Part shown: positions 33,048 to 42,163 of the stretch, piece by piece | Position numbering within the stretch: the stretch's first letter is position 1 | Layout: every line of letters begins with the position of its first letter | DNA from: Saprospirales bacterium | GTDB lineage: Bacteria; Bacteroidota; Bacteroidia; Chitinophagales; Saprospiraceae | Length of the DNA stretch: 64,000 bases | Direction of reading: 5' to 3' | Assembly: GCA_016719895.1 (NCBI GenBank) | Contig: JADJYG010000003.1 | Span: 124,001-188,000 of the forward strand | Program-made: the position numbers and the translations under genes | Notes under the pieces: model-generated | Database searches by the model: none | Told to the model about the DNA's origin: nothing | The model's input: only the letters and a program-made list of their open reading frames with translations

Positions 33048-34796
33048 ATGAAAACAATCGGCACTTTGATCGCCACCGCTTTTGTCCTTCTTCCCTGGTG
33101 CATTACCCCCGTCTTTTCACAACAACCTGCACCCGCAACAGCCGGTGAAAAAAAGATTATCATTACCAAGCGTACCACGGATGCCGATGGTACGGAAACA
33201 ACCGAAACCATTGTTAAAAAGGGGCAAGCCGCCGAAAATTTTGACGTCGAGGCCTACATTAAAGAAAACCGGGCCGAAAATGTCGAACTGGATGTGCGCG
33301 TGATGGATGCCGGCTCGACGGAAGGTGACCAGCGCGTTGTCATCAAACACAGGAACCGGCAGGATATGGGCTGGATGCAGGACGTGGAAGATCATGTCAA
33401 CCAAGCCATTGCTTCCATTTCCTGTTCGGACAACCGCGCCTTTTTGGGCGTGGAGGAAGACAGCGACGAGGAGCCCGATCAGCCCGGTATCACCGTGCAG
33501 GTCATCCGGGGGTCGGCGGCCGATAAGGCCGGGCTCCGGAGCAACGACGTTGTGCTGAAGCTCAACGGTGTGGCGGTGAACGAATGGGACGATCTGTCCG
33601 GCATCATCGCCGACGCCAAACCGGGCGAAACCATCCAGGTGGAATACAGCCGCAACGGAAAACCGGGCGCCGTCCAAGCGCAGCTCGCCAAACGCAGCGA
33701 ACTGGATTACGATCATGAATCCAACAAGCAGGGCTTTCTCGGCATTACCGACCAAGGCCCTGACGGCGCGGATGATGACGACGCTCCCGCCGGCGTCCGC
33801 ATCGGTATCGTCAAAGCGTCGGCGGCTGACAAAGCGGGGCTCCGCAACGGCGATGTCGTACTGCTATTGGACGAAACACCCATCCGGGATTGGGAGGATA
33901 TCACCGATTTTATGGCGTATACCCAACCGGATCAAAAAGTGCAGGTGACCTATCGCCGCGACGGCCAGCAAAACAGCGTTGAGACTATCCTTGGCGCCCA
34001 AAAATCCATGAACTGGGATTTTAAATGGACGCCCGCAGATATAGACGTGGATATCAAAATCCGGGAAAAAGAAGCTTGCCTGGGCGTCTATACCTCGGCT
34101 TATGGCGAAGGCGGCAGCAAAGGCGCCCGGGTCTCGGAGTTCACCGAAGAGTCGGCCGCCCGCGAGGCCAGCATGCTTGCCGGCGACGTGATCACCGCCG
34201 TCAATGGCGTTCGCGTGCAGGGGCACGACGAGCTGTGGGCCGAGATTGCCAAATATAAACCCGGCGAAAAGGTGCAGGTAGAATTTCTGCGCGACGAACA
34301 GCCGCGCCAGATCGAGGCCGCACTGAAAGATTGCCGCGACAATGCCAGCCGGGTTACGGTTTTTGATACGGACGAACTGGGGGAAAATATGCAACGCGAA
34401 TTTTTCACCTGGAATTGGAAAGAAGAAGACCGAAACCGCCTGCGCGAACGCCGTGTGATCACCATACACCGCGGAACGGAAGGAGATTCGCCGACCGTCA
34501 ATGCCGCGCCAGGCAATACCGCCAATCCCCCCGACCGCCGGCTGGAGCTGGAAGGTTTCCGCGCCTATCCGAACCCTTCGCAGGGCCAGGTGACCGTGGA
34601 GTTTCGCAGCGCACCGCGCCCCACCATCGTATCCCTGCTCGATATGGCGGGCCGTCAGCTGTTTCGCGAAGAGCTGAATGCCTTTGGCGGCGATTATTAC
34701 CAACAATTCGACCTGACCGAATATGCCAAGGGTACGGTGATCATCCATGTGCAGCAGGACGATAAAGTGTTTACGGAACAGTTGGTAGTGAATTGA
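33048..34796 (+). CDS. T9SS-secreted protein with three PDZ domains
   Basis: 582 residues. Signal peptide 1-24 (PVFS cleavage), then three PDZ domains at about 128-218, 228-318 and 335-425. Each has the hydrophobic loop and GSAADKAGLRSNDVVLKLNG-type sequence (VIRGSAADKAGLRSND, VKASAADKAGLRNGD, EESAAREASMLAGD). A C-terminal T9SS sorting domain follows (about 500-582, FRAYPNPSQGQVTVEF, ending EQLVVN). There is no protease domain, so it looks like a surface scaffold that binds peptide C-termini. Middle and first PDZ are similar enough to be recent duplicates. Confidence 0.88.
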   Translation: MKTIGTLIATAFVLLPWCITPVFSQQPAPATAGEKKIIITKRTTDADGTETTETIVKKGQAAENFDVEAYIKENRAENVELDVRVMDAGSTEGDQRVVIKHRNRQDMGWMQDVEDHVNQAIASISCSDNRAFLGVEEDSDEEPDQPGITVQVIRGSAADKAGLRSNDVVLKLNGVAVNEWDDLSGIIADAKPGETIQVEYSRNGKPGAVQAQLAKRSELDYDHESNKQGFLGITDQGPDGADDDDAPAGVRIGIVKASAADKAGLRNGDVVLLLDETPIRDWEDITDFMAYTQPDQKVQVTYRRDGQQNSVETILGAQKSMNWDFKWTPADIDVDIKIREKEACLGVYTSAYGEGGSKGARVSEFTEESAAREASMLAGDVITAVNGVRVQGHDELWAEIAKYKPGEKVQVEFLRDEQPRQIEAALKDCRDNASRVTVFDTDELGENMQREFFTWNWKEEDRNRLRERRVITIHRGTEGDSPTVNAAPGNTANPPDRRLELEGFRAYPNPSQGQVTVEFRSAPRPTIVSLLDMAGRQLFREELNAFGGDYYQQFDLTEYAKGTVIIHVQQDDKVFTEQLVVN

Positions 34797-34819
34797 TCCG
34801 GATGGCAGGATTGCGGTAA

Positions 34820-34864
34820 ACGAAGCGGGAAAGTGCACAGCGCCTTCCCGCTTCGTCTGTTTGG
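34820..34864 (+). terminator. Intrinsic terminator after the PDZ protein gene
   Basis: ACGAAGCGGGAAAG / CTTCCCGCTTCGT stem with a ten-base loop, then CTGTTTG. It lies 24 bases past the stop. Confidence 0.75.
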
Positions 34865-34923
34865 GCTCATACCTTTTTGCACGGCCGGTCGTTATTCGCT
34901 TTATTTGCATAAACATACAAGCC

Positions 34924-35535
34924 ATGCCCGGATATACACGGATTCTTGCCTGCGCCGCGCTCGTTTTCATTTTTTCGGCCTGCCAGTCGAACCTGGAACC
35001 GGTGGAGGCCCGCAACGATTACGGCCAGATGGAGCGGTACACGCGCCGCAAAACAGATTTTGCCAGGGAAGGCCTTTACCAGCGTTTTCACGAAAAAGGC
35101 TATTTGCTGGAAGAAGCGCATTTCGTCAACGACACGCTCGATGGCGTGCGCACCTTTTACTATCCGGACGGCCATATCGAGCGCATCAGCCATTACCGGC
35201 GCGGGGTAGTCCACGGCCCGTCGAAGTAGTATTATGAAAACGGCCGGTTAGGGTTGGAGCAAACCTATGTAGCGGGTGTGCTGGAAGGGTTGAGCAAGGC
35301 CTGGTATTCCACCGGAGCGCTCAAGGAAGAAGTGCTGCTGCGCGACAACGAGGAGAACGGCCCATTCAGGGAATGGTACCCGAACGGCCGGTTGAAGGCC
35401 GAAGGCCAGTACGTCGGCGGCGATAACGAAGACGGCGCGCTGAAATTATATGACACGCTCGGGCAACTCGAACGCGTTTTACAGTGCCAAAAGGGAATAT
35501 GCCAGACAACCTGGGTAAAGCCGGGTTTGGAATAA
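34924..35535 (+). pseudogene. YwqK-type (MORN-like) lipoprotein with in-frame stop
   Basis: The signal peptide ends in FSAC, a lipobox, so it is a lipoprotein. The rest is a row of YYPDGHIERISHYRRG-type repeats (also YYENGRL and WYPNGRLKAEGQY) as in YwqK/MORN proteins. The frame is open from 34924 to 35535 except for one TAG at 35227-35229 in the middle of a repeat. Downstream repeats continue in the same frame, so a single-base change (for example GAG to TAG) explains it. Function of this group is unclear. Confidence 0.75.
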
Positions 35536-35575
35536 AAAACAGGTTGGCATACCTTGGCCTGTAACGTCGATTTAT

Positions 35576-36637
35576 ATGAGAACAATTTTAGCGCCCTGCC
35601 TTTTTCTCCTGAGCCTGTGCCTGGTTCCGCTGGGCGCCGCATATGCCCAAATTACCGGTGGCCAGCATGTCTTTCAATTCATGTCACTGCCGCCCTCGGC
35701 CCGTATTACCGCCTTGGGAGGCGCGCATATCACCGTGCAGGACGATGATCCAGCCTTTGCGGCTGCCAATCCGGCCGCCCTGAATCCGGGTATGGACGGG
35801 CAGCTGGTGTTTAACCACAATTTTTTCCTGACCGACATCCAGCACGGCTACGCAGCCTTCGCGACACATTTGCCGAAAGTGCGGTTTACGGTACATGGCG
35901 GCTTGCAGTATATGAAATACGGCGATATTCCGCAAACGGACGAATACGGCAATATTCTGGGCAAAGTAAAAGCAGCCGAAACGGCATTCACCCTGGGTGG
36001 GGCCCGGCAACTGAGCCCGCGTTTTTCGATGGGCCTGAACCTCCGTTTCGGCGTATCTACCCTGGATGTTTATCAATCCGCCGCCCTGGCAGCCGATGCC
36101 GGTATTTTGTATGCCGATACCGCCCGCCGTTTTACGGCTGCCCTGGTTTTGCGCAATTACGGGACCCAGATTTCGCAGTACAACGAAACTGGCGAAGACT
36201 TGCCCTACGACCTGCAATTGGGGTTTAGCAAACGCCTGCGCTATTTGCCGTTCCGGCTTTCGGTGCTGGTGCACCACCTGCATCAGTGGGAAATCCGCCA
36301 CGACGACCCTGCGCTGCAGGAAGATCAGACCCTTTTGTTTGGCGACGAGCAAGGCGCCACATCCGGAAATACCGGCCTGGACAATTTTTTCCGGCATTTT
36401 ATTTTCAGCGGAGAGTTTTTGCTGGGGCGCAGCGAATCTTTCCGTATCCGGCTGGGTTACAACCACCTGCGCAAAAAAGAGCTCAGCGTGCGCAACTACC
36501 GCAGCCTCGCCGGTTTTTCCGGCGGCGTCGGCATCAAGGTCCGGCGTTTCCGCATCGATGTCGGTTATGCCGCTTACCACCTGGCCGGCGGAGTCATCCA
36601 TTTTGGCGTGGGTACCAACCTGAAAGAATTGTTTTGA
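35576..36637 (+). CDS. porQ: Type IX secretion system protein PorQ
   Basis: 353 residues with a signal peptide (1-25). The mature N-terminus GGQHVFQFMSLPPSARITAL, then LGGAHITVQDDDPAFAAANP and a barrel-like body ending in HFGVGTNLKELF, matches PorQ, an outer-membrane protein related to PorV/FadL barrels. PorQ works with PorU, PorV and PorZ in the attachment complex that anchors T9SS cargo to A-LPS. The usual neighbours (porU, porV) are not here. It is convergent with the VOC gene, 17 bases apart. Confidence 0.88.
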   Translation: MRTILAPCLFLLSLCLVPLGAAYAQITGGQHVFQFMSLPPSARITALGGAHITVQDDDPAFAAANPAALNPGMDGQLVFNHNFFLTDIQHGYAAFATHLPKVRFTVHGGLQYMKYGDIPQTDEYGNILGKVKAAETAFTLGGARQLSPRFSMGLNLRFGVSTLDVYQSAALAADAGILYADTARRFTAALVLRNYGTQISQYNETGEDLPYDLQLGFSKRLRYLPFRLSVLVHHLHQWEIRHDDPALQEDQTLLFGDEQGATSGNTGLDNFFRHFIFSGEFLLGRSESFRIRLGYNHLRKKELSVRNYRSLAGFSGGVGIKVRRFRIDVGYAAYHLAGGVIHFGVGTNLKELF

Positions 36638-36654
36638 CCTCTCTCTAGCCGGCT

Positions 36655-37719
36655 TCAATCTTTTACCCGGTTGAAGCCGAGGGCTTTGAGCATCCAGTTG
36701 GGGAGCGGCTTGGCGGGGTTGGGACGCCGGCTCAGGTGCATGTACCACCGGGCTTTTTTCAGGATGGGGATTTTGTGCGTTTCCACAAATTCGATCAGGG
36801 TACCATCGGGGTCTTCGATGTAGGCAAAATAACCTGCGGCTTCGCCCATGTCGAATTTGCCGCTGGAATCGACCGTAAAGGGATGGCCTTTGGCGGCGCA
36901 AAACGCCTTGAGCTGGGCCATACCTGTGATGTCGAAGCAGAGGTGAATGAACCCCAGATCGCCCCAGTACCGCCCGTCGTAGAGGTGCCGGACCGGCCGG
37001 CCGGTATTGGCCACCTGCACCAGTTCGATTTCTGTTTCACCGAGCAAGCGGCTGAAGGGGCCCTGGCGTTCGGCGGTATGCCCCAGGAGCACGCGGCGGA
37101 AGTGTCCGTTGCCGCCGGCCACACTGTTCCAATCGGCAAACTGACCACAATGGTCGTACTTCACCTGGTCGTATCCGAGCACTTCGGTATAAAACTCCAG
37201 GGAGCGTTCCATATCTGTCACCCCGATGATACAGCCATACATACCGCCGGTATAAGCCGGCCGGTTTTTAGCAAACCAGGCGTTGCTGTTGACGACTTCA
37301 AAGGTATTGCACCAGGGGTCCTGGACAAAAAAATGCTCCGTTTGATCGGGGCGTTTTGCCAGTTCGGTCAGTATGTTTACCCCGCGCCGCTGCAAGTCGC
37401 TGAAGCAGGCGTGTACGTCTTTGCATTTTATTTTGGCTGCAAAAATACCCGGGGCGCCCAGCATCGGCTTGGATGCCGGCGGCAGTGGAGTGCGTTGGGT
37501 GTATTGCCAAATTTCCATGCCGCCGCCGCCTTGCAGGTTGAGGGCCAGTATGGCATGACGCTCCTGCGGTTGGCCACCGGTATACGCAAGCATGAGGTTG
37601 GCCGTGGCGGCTTCTTCAAAGATCGGCACATCCATACCGAAGTGTTGGCGGTACCATTTGAACGCTTCGTGAACGTTGGAAACGCCAATGCCAATTTGTT
37701 GAATGCCAGATATAAACAT
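36655..37719 (-). CDS. VOC (glyoxalase/dioxygenase fold) family protein with two modules
   Basis: 354 residues from ATG 37719. It contains two vicinal-oxygen-chelate modules: residues ~4-150 (IQQIGIGVSNVHEAFKWYRQ) and ~165-320 (GCIIGVTDMERSLEFYTEVL, GFIHLCFDITGM, YIEDPDGTLIEFVE). The second retains the Glu-containing end motif for metal binding. A ring-cleaving dioxygenase or lyase role is possible; no substrate can be assigned. A TACCTTTG -7 element lies 44 bases upstream. Confidence 0.75.
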   Translation of the reverse strand: MFISGIQQIGIGVSNVHEAFKWYRQHFGMDVPIFEEAATANLMLAYTGGQPQERHAILALNLQGGGGMEIWQYTQRTPLPPASKPMLGAPGIFAAKIKCKDVHACFSDLQRRGVNILTELAKRPDQTEHFFVQDPWCNTFEVVNSNAWFAKNRPAYTGGMYGCIIGVTDMERSLEFYTEVLGYDQVKYDHCGQFADWNSVAGGNGHFRRVLLGHTAERQGPFSRLLGETEIELVQVANTGRPVRHLYDGRYWGDLGFIHLCFDITGMAQLKAFCAAKGHPFTVDSSGKFDMGEAAGYFAYIEDPDGTLIEFVETHKIPILKKARWYMHLSRRPNPAKPLPNWMLKALGFNRVKD

Positions 37720-37762
37720 GTTCGGTAAGCGTCTTCTGAATGCGGGCGGATAAAACAAATGG

Positions 37763-37770
37763 CAAAGGTA
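37763..37770 (-). promoter_or_regulatory. Bacteroidota -7 element upstream of the VOC gene
   Basis: CAAAGGTA on the plus strand, TACCTTTG on the minus, an exact match 44 bases upstream of the ATG. The divergent xseA gene starts 103 bases away. Confidence 0.5.
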
Positions 37771-37872
37771 ATCGGCTTGCCGGTGCATTTATTAATATCG
37801 AAACCGCATACGGAATTTCTTTTCCGGAAATGAATACATTTGACATTCCAAGCGCCGGATCAACTCTAATCT

Positions 37873-39102
37873 ATGGCAACGTACACGCTCTTCGAACTTC
37901 AGGAATACATCCGTCGGGTGCTGGCGCTCAATTTCCCGGCCGGGCTTTGGATCACGGCTGAAATTGCGCAAACCAATCGTGCGCGGGGCCATGTTTTTCT
38001 CGATCTGGTACAAAAAGGGCCTGATCCTGAAAGCAGCGCGGTAGCGCAGGCCTCCGCTGTATTATGGCAGCGCGACTACCAGCGCCTGAAGCTGCAGATG
38101 GGGGCGGTGCTGGAGGAAATCCTCCGGGATGGCCGGGAGTTGCGCCTCCATGTCCGCGTCGATTTTAACGAGCGCTTTGGCTTGAAGTTGCTGATAACCG
38201 ATATAGACCCGGCCTATACCCTCGGCAGAATGGAACTCCAGCGCCGCCAGACTATCGATACCCTGCGCCGGGCCGGTTTGCTGGAGCGCAACAAAGCCCT
38301 GCCGCTGCCTGCCGTTTTGCAGCGCATTGCAGTGGTGAGTTCAGAGGGCGCGGCCGGTTTTCAGGATTTTCGCGAGCACTTGGCGAAAAATGCCTTCGGT
38401 TTCGCGTATCACTGCCGGCTTTTTTCTACCGCAGTGCAGGGCAAAAATCTGGCGTCCGAAATGATTGCCGCACTTGAGCAGGTGGCGGCGCAGGCCGGTC
38501 GCTTCGACTGTGTGGCGGTGTTGCGGGGCGGCGGCGCCCGGCTCGATTTGGCCGGGTTCGACCAGTTGGACCTTTGCAAGGCCGCAGCCGCCCTTCCCCT
38601 GCCGCTGCTGACGGGAATCGGCCACGATATGGATGAAACCATCCTCGACCTGGTGGCGTATGCCGCCCTGAAAACACCTACGGCGGTAGCCGACTTTCTG
38701 ATGCAGCGCAACTTGTTTTTTGAGCGCCAGCTGCTGCAGCTGGCTGCGGACTGCAGGGAGGCCGCCGGCCAGCAAATGAAGATAAAGGCCCTCGGGCTGG
38801 CCCAGATCGAAACATCCGTGCGATGGAGCGGCCCCGGGCGGGTCCGGTTTGCACGCGGGGCGCTGGATGCCCTTGCCGCCCAGTTGCCTGGTCTTGTTCG
38901 CCGGCGGCTGCAGGGGGCTGCCGCTCAGTTGGAACAAGCGGACATGTTTTGCACAGCGCTGCACCCCGATACTGTTTTGCGCCGTGGATTCAGCCTGACC
39001 CTGAAGGATGGCAAAGCACTTGCCGGCGCGGTTGCCGTTGCGCCCGGCGATTTGCTCGAAACCCGCCTGCGGGACGGCTCGGTGTTTTCCATGGTCACGT
39101 AG
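37873..39102 (+). CDS. xseA: Exodeoxyribonuclease VII large subunit
   Basis: 409 residues, normal length. The large subunit carries the catalytic core of ExoVII, which degrades single-stranded DNA in repair. The N-terminal OB fold (about 5-100, ending HVRVDFNERFG), then IAVVSSEGAAGFQDF, VLRGGGARLDLAGFD and GIGHDMDETILDLVA (the conserved GH-D/E motif), and a coiled-coil C-terminus are visible. The small subunit gene xseB, often adjacent, is not seen after it. Confidence 0.93.
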   Translation: MATYTLFELQEYIRRVLALNFPAGLWITAEIAQTNRARGHVFLDLVQKGPDPESSAVAQASAVLWQRDYQRLKLQMGAVLEEILRDGRELRLHVRVDFNERFGLKLLITDIDPAYTLGRMELQRRQTIDTLRRAGLLERNKALPLPAVLQRIAVVSSEGAAGFQDFREHLAKNAFGFAYHCRLFSTAVQGKNLASEMIAALEQVAAQAGRFDCVAVLRGGGARLDLAGFDQLDLCKAAAALPLPLLTGIGHDMDETILDLVAYAALKTPTAVADFLMQRNLFFERQLLQLAADCREAAGQQMKIKALGLAQIETSVRWSGPGRVRFARGALDALAAQLPGLVRRRLQGAAAQLEQADMFCTALHPDTVLRRGFSLTLKDGKALAGAVAVAPGDLLETRLRDGSVFSMVT

Positions 39103-39123
39103 TTTTTTTTTGAACCCGGAAAC

Positions 39124-39131
39124 TACCTTTG
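39124..39131 (+). promoter_or_regulatory. Bacteroidota -7 element of the amidohydrolase gene
   Basis: TACCTTTG 28 bases before the ATG at 39160, giving a leader of about 20 bases. This supports choosing the 39160 start over the upstream in-frame codon at 39133, which would lie only two bases after the box. Confidence 0.55.
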
Positions 39132-39159
39132 CTTGCACGAATTATCAAAATATCCTTCC

Positions 39160-40443
39160 ATGTTTCGATTGTTGCCTGCCCTGTTCGCCCTTCTTTTTCC
39201 AAGCACCTTCTGTGCACAAACGATCTATCTGCATTGCGGGCGCTTGCTGACCATGACGGGAGAGCAGGCCCAAACCGAAATGACCATTGTGGTGGAAGGC
39301 AGCCGCATCGCCCGCATCGAAAAAGGATACTTGCAGGCGCCGGCCGGTGTGGAGGCAGTGGATCTGAAATCCACAACGGTGCTTCCCGGCCTGATCGACT
39401 GCCACGTGCATCTTGAATGGGAGCAAAGCCGCAATTCGTACAACGAACGCTTCACCCTCAACGATGTGGATATTGCCTTCCGGGCCGCCGTGTATGCCGG
39501 GCGGACCCTCCAGGCCGGGTTCACCACCGTGCGCGACCTGGGCGGCCGCGGCATCAACATCGCCTTGCGCAACGCTATTAATCAAGGTTGGGTGCAGGGG
39601 CCGCGGATACTCGCCACCGGTCGGATTATCAGTATTACCGGCGGTCATGGCGATAGTACAACGGGTGCGCGTTGGGACCTGTTTGATCCGCCGCCCGCCG
39701 CTGAAGAAGGGGTAGCTGACGGCACCGACGCTTGCCGGAAAGCCGTGCGGGCACAGGTCAAAAACGGCGCCGACCTGATCAAAGTGACCGCTACGGGCGG
39801 CGTGCTCAGCCTGGCCCGCGACGGGCGCCTTCCCCATTATGCCGACGACGAACTCCAGGCCATCGTACGCACCGCCGCCGACCTTGGGGTGCCGGTAGCG
39901 GCCCATGCCCACGGCGACGAAGGGATGCGCCGGGCTGTGGAAGCCGGCGTCAGCAGTATCGAACACGGCACGTTTATGAGCGACAGCACCATGGCGCTCA
40001 TGAAACAACGCGGAACATGGCTGGTGCCCACGCTGACAGCCGGCTGGGCGGTGAGCGACAGTGCGCAATATGCTCCCGGTTTTTTTCCGGAATTGGTGCG
40101 CCTAAAAGCCCTGGGCATAGGCCCGCAACTTACTGCCACCCTGTCGCGCGCGTACCAACACGGCGTGCGCATCGCCTTTGGCACCGACGCCGGCGTATTC
40201 CCGCATGGAAAAAACAACCTGGAGTTTTATTATATGGCTCAGGCGGGGATGCGTCCTTGGGATATCCTGCGTTCGGCAACAGCAGACGCTGCCATCTTGC
40301 TCGGCCTGCAAGCCGACATCGGTGTGCTGGCGCCCGGCAAACTGGCCGATGTAGTGGCCGTAGATGGCAACCCGCTGGCAGATATCCGGGCGATGGAAAA
40401 AGTCGCGTTTGTCATGAAGGCAGGAAAAAGGGTTGCTGGTTAG
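39160..40443 (+). CDS. Exported metal-dependent amidohydrolase
   Basis: 427 residues with a signal peptide (1-19, FCA cleavage), so it acts in the periplasm or outside. Amidohydrolase metal ligands are all seen: His82-x-His84 (DCHVHL), Lys207 (LIKVTATGG, to be carbamylated), His248/His250 (AHAHG), His268 (IEHGTF) and Asp342 (GTDAG). The pattern is that of the imidazolonepropionase/Xaa-Pro dipeptidase group, many of which are dipeptidases. The substrate is unknown. The last codons run into an interspersed repeat. Confidence 0.88.
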   Translation: MFRLLPALFALLFPSTFCAQTIYLHCGRLLTMTGEQAQTEMTIVVEGSRIARIEKGYLQAPAGVEAVDLKSTTVLPGLIDCHVHLEWEQSRNSYNERFTLNDVDIAFRAAVYAGRTLQAGFTTVRDLGGRGINIALRNAINQGWVQGPRILATGRIISITGGHGDSTTGARWDLFDPPPAAEEGVADGTDACRKAVRAQVKNGADLIKVTATGGVLSLARDGRLPHYADDELQAIVRTAADLGVPVAAHAHGDEGMRRAVEAGVSSIEHGTFMSDSTMALMKQRGTWLVPTLTAGWAVSDSAQYAPGFFPELVRLKALGIGPQLTATLSRAYQHGVRIAFGTDAGVFPHGKNNLEFYYMAQAGMRPWDILRSATADAAILLGLQADIGVLAPGKLADVVAVDGNPLADIRAMEKVAFVMKAGKRVAG

Positions 40444-40518
40444 AGGGTTAGAAAGTTCGCTGAACCTTCCAACCCTCCAACCAGCAACCCTCCAACCAGC
40501 AACCTTCAAACCAGCAAC
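40431..40518. repeat. Interspersed repeat GGTTGCTGGTTAGAG in both orientations
   Basis: One or two forward units overlap the amidohydrolase stop codon. Three complementary units (AACCCTCCAACCAGCAACC) follow, so the stretch can fold as a hairpin. It is the same family as at 22485-22527. It may act as a terminator by structure. Confidence 0.7.
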
Positions 40519-40524
40519 TGTACC

Positions 40525-41841
40525 ATGTTCTACCTCACCAATCGATTTTTCTGGCTTTTTGGCGGCGTTGCTGCGCTGTTTGCCCTGGCCTACCCGCTTG
40601 CATTGTTGTTTCCGGTGGCGCAGGCGGCCTTTTGGGTAACGGTGGCGGTATTTGGTGCGGAAGCTGCGGTGTTATTCGGCAGGCGCCCAAACGTGTGGTG
40701 TACGCGGGAAGTGGCTCCGGTATTTTCGTTAAGCGACGCCAACCCGGTGGCCCTGCTGGTTCATAACCGGGGTAATCTGCGCTTGAATGTGGCGGTGGTA
40801 GACGAATTACCCGTACAGTTCCAGCGCCGCGATTTTGAGGAAAAACTGGCGCTCACCCCCGGCGAACGGTCGGTGATCCGATATATGCTCCGGCCCCTGA
40901 GCAGGGGCGTGTATGCCTTTGGCAACATCAATGTGTTTTTGACCACGCGCCTCGGGCTGGTCGAGCGCCGGGTCATTTTCAAACAGCCCCAGGATGTGGC
41001 TGTGTACCCTTCCATTCTTCAAATGCGGCGCTATGAACTGCGCGCCATGCAGCATATTGCCCATGAAACCGGCATCAAAAAAATCCGCCGGATCGGGCAT
41101 AGTTATGAATTCGAGCAGATCAAAAACTACGTTCAGGGCGACGACTACCGCAGTATCAACTGGAAGGCTTCCGGGCGGCGTGCAGCGCTTATGGTCAATC
41201 AGTACGAAGACGAGCGCAGCCAGCAGGTGTATTGTATCGTAGACAAAAGCCGGGCCATGCGTATGCCCTTCGATGGGCTCAGTTTGCTCGATTACGCCAT
41301 CAACACCGCCCTGGCCATCAGTAACATCATTTTGAAAAAACAAGATAAGGCGGGCTTGCTCAGTTTTTCCGACGTTATGGGGTCTGCGCTAAAGGCCGAA
41401 CGGGCTGCCAGCCAGCTCCATCGCATCCTGGAAGCCTTGTACCGGGAAAAGGAACGCCCGGGCGAGTCGAACTTCGAACTGCTGTACGAAGCCGTGCGCC
41501 GGCTGATCAGTATGCGCGCGCTCTTGTTGTTGTTTACTAATTTTGAAAGCACATACGCGTTGGAGCGGGCGCTGCCCACCCTGCGCCGGCTCAGCCGTTT
41601 TCACTTGTTGGTAGTGGTATTTTTTGAAAACACCGAAATCCGGGCCCTGGCGAATGAAAAAGTCGACCGGACTGCCGATATTTACCGGCAAACTGTGGCC
41701 CGGCAATTCCTCCAGGAGAAAAAAGAAATGGTGAACAAACTCCGGCAATATGGGATACAGGCCATTCTGACCAAACCGGAAGACCTGACCTTGAACACGA
41801 TTAATAAATACCTCGAATTAAAATCGAGGGGTTTGATATAG
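40525..41841 (+). CDS. DUF58 domain-containing protein
   Basis: 438 residues. Two N-terminal membrane helices (about 8-50), then a beta-rich domain and the DUF58/von-Willebrand-A-like domain with the signature DDYRSINWKASGRR and IVDKSRAMRM. DUF58 proteins are usually encoded with MoxR-type ATPases, but none is adjacent. Function unknown. It is followed after 4 bases by two small membrane proteins, so the three are probably one operon. Confidence 0.88.
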   Translation: MFYLTNRFFWLFGGVAALFALAYPLALLFPVAQAAFWVTVAVFGAEAAVLFGRRPNVWCTREVAPVFSLSDANPVALLVHNRGNLRLNVAVVDELPVQFQRRDFEEKLALTPGERSVIRYMLRPLSRGVYAFGNINVFLTTRLGLVERRVIFKQPQDVAVYPSILQMRRYELRAMQHIAHETGIKKIRRIGHSYEFEQIKNYVQGDDYRSINWKASGRRAALMVNQYEDERSQQVYCIVDKSRAMRMPFDGLSLLDYAINTALAISNIILKKQDKAGLLSFSDVMGSALKAERAASQLHRILEALYREKERPGESNFELLYEAVRRLISMRALLLLFTNFESTYALERALPTLRRLSRFHLLVVVFFENTEIRALANEKVDRTADIYRQTVARQFLQEKKEMVNKLRQYGIQAILTKPEDLTLNTINKYLELKSRGLI

Positions 41842-41845
41842 AACT

Positions 41846-42142
41846 ATGGAACCTTATCATGAACGGCAGGAATTTGTAAACAGTTGGGACCGTATCCGGA
41901 ACAAGGGTATGGTGCGGTATATGGCGCTTTTTGCCTTGCTGACGGGTACAATAATTACGATGATCAATTATCTTTTAGACATCTGGGGCAGCGAGACAAC
42001 CGCCCCGGCGTTTTTTTCCTATCGCATGCTGAGCACATGGGGGAAAAACCTGCTCATCGGAGCAATTGTCGGCCTTGCTTCGTGGTGGCTGACAGAACGG
42101 CAATACCGCCGGTATCAAAAGGAACTGGAGCAGAAAGGTTGA
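41846..42142 (+). CDS. Small two-helix membrane protein, tandem paralogue 1
   Basis: 98 residues with two membrane helices (about 23-43 and 68-85) and a Lys/Arg-rich tail. The N-terminal QEFVNSWDRIRNKGMVRYM is related to that of the next gene. No family known. It starts 4 bases after the DUF58 stop, so it is very likely translationally linked to it. Confidence 0.6.
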   Translation: MEPYHERQEFVNSWDRIRNKGMVRYMALFALLTGTIITMINYLLDIWGSETTAPAFFSYRMLSTWGKNLLIGAIVGLASWWLTERQYRRYQKELEQKG

Positions 42143-42163
42143 TAAAATCAATTGAAGAATGCC

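Noticed and set aside
35227..35229. Recoding of TAG (selenocysteine or pyrrolysine-like)
   Set aside because: TAG is not the selenocysteine codon, no recoding element is visible, and a single substitution in a repeat explains it.
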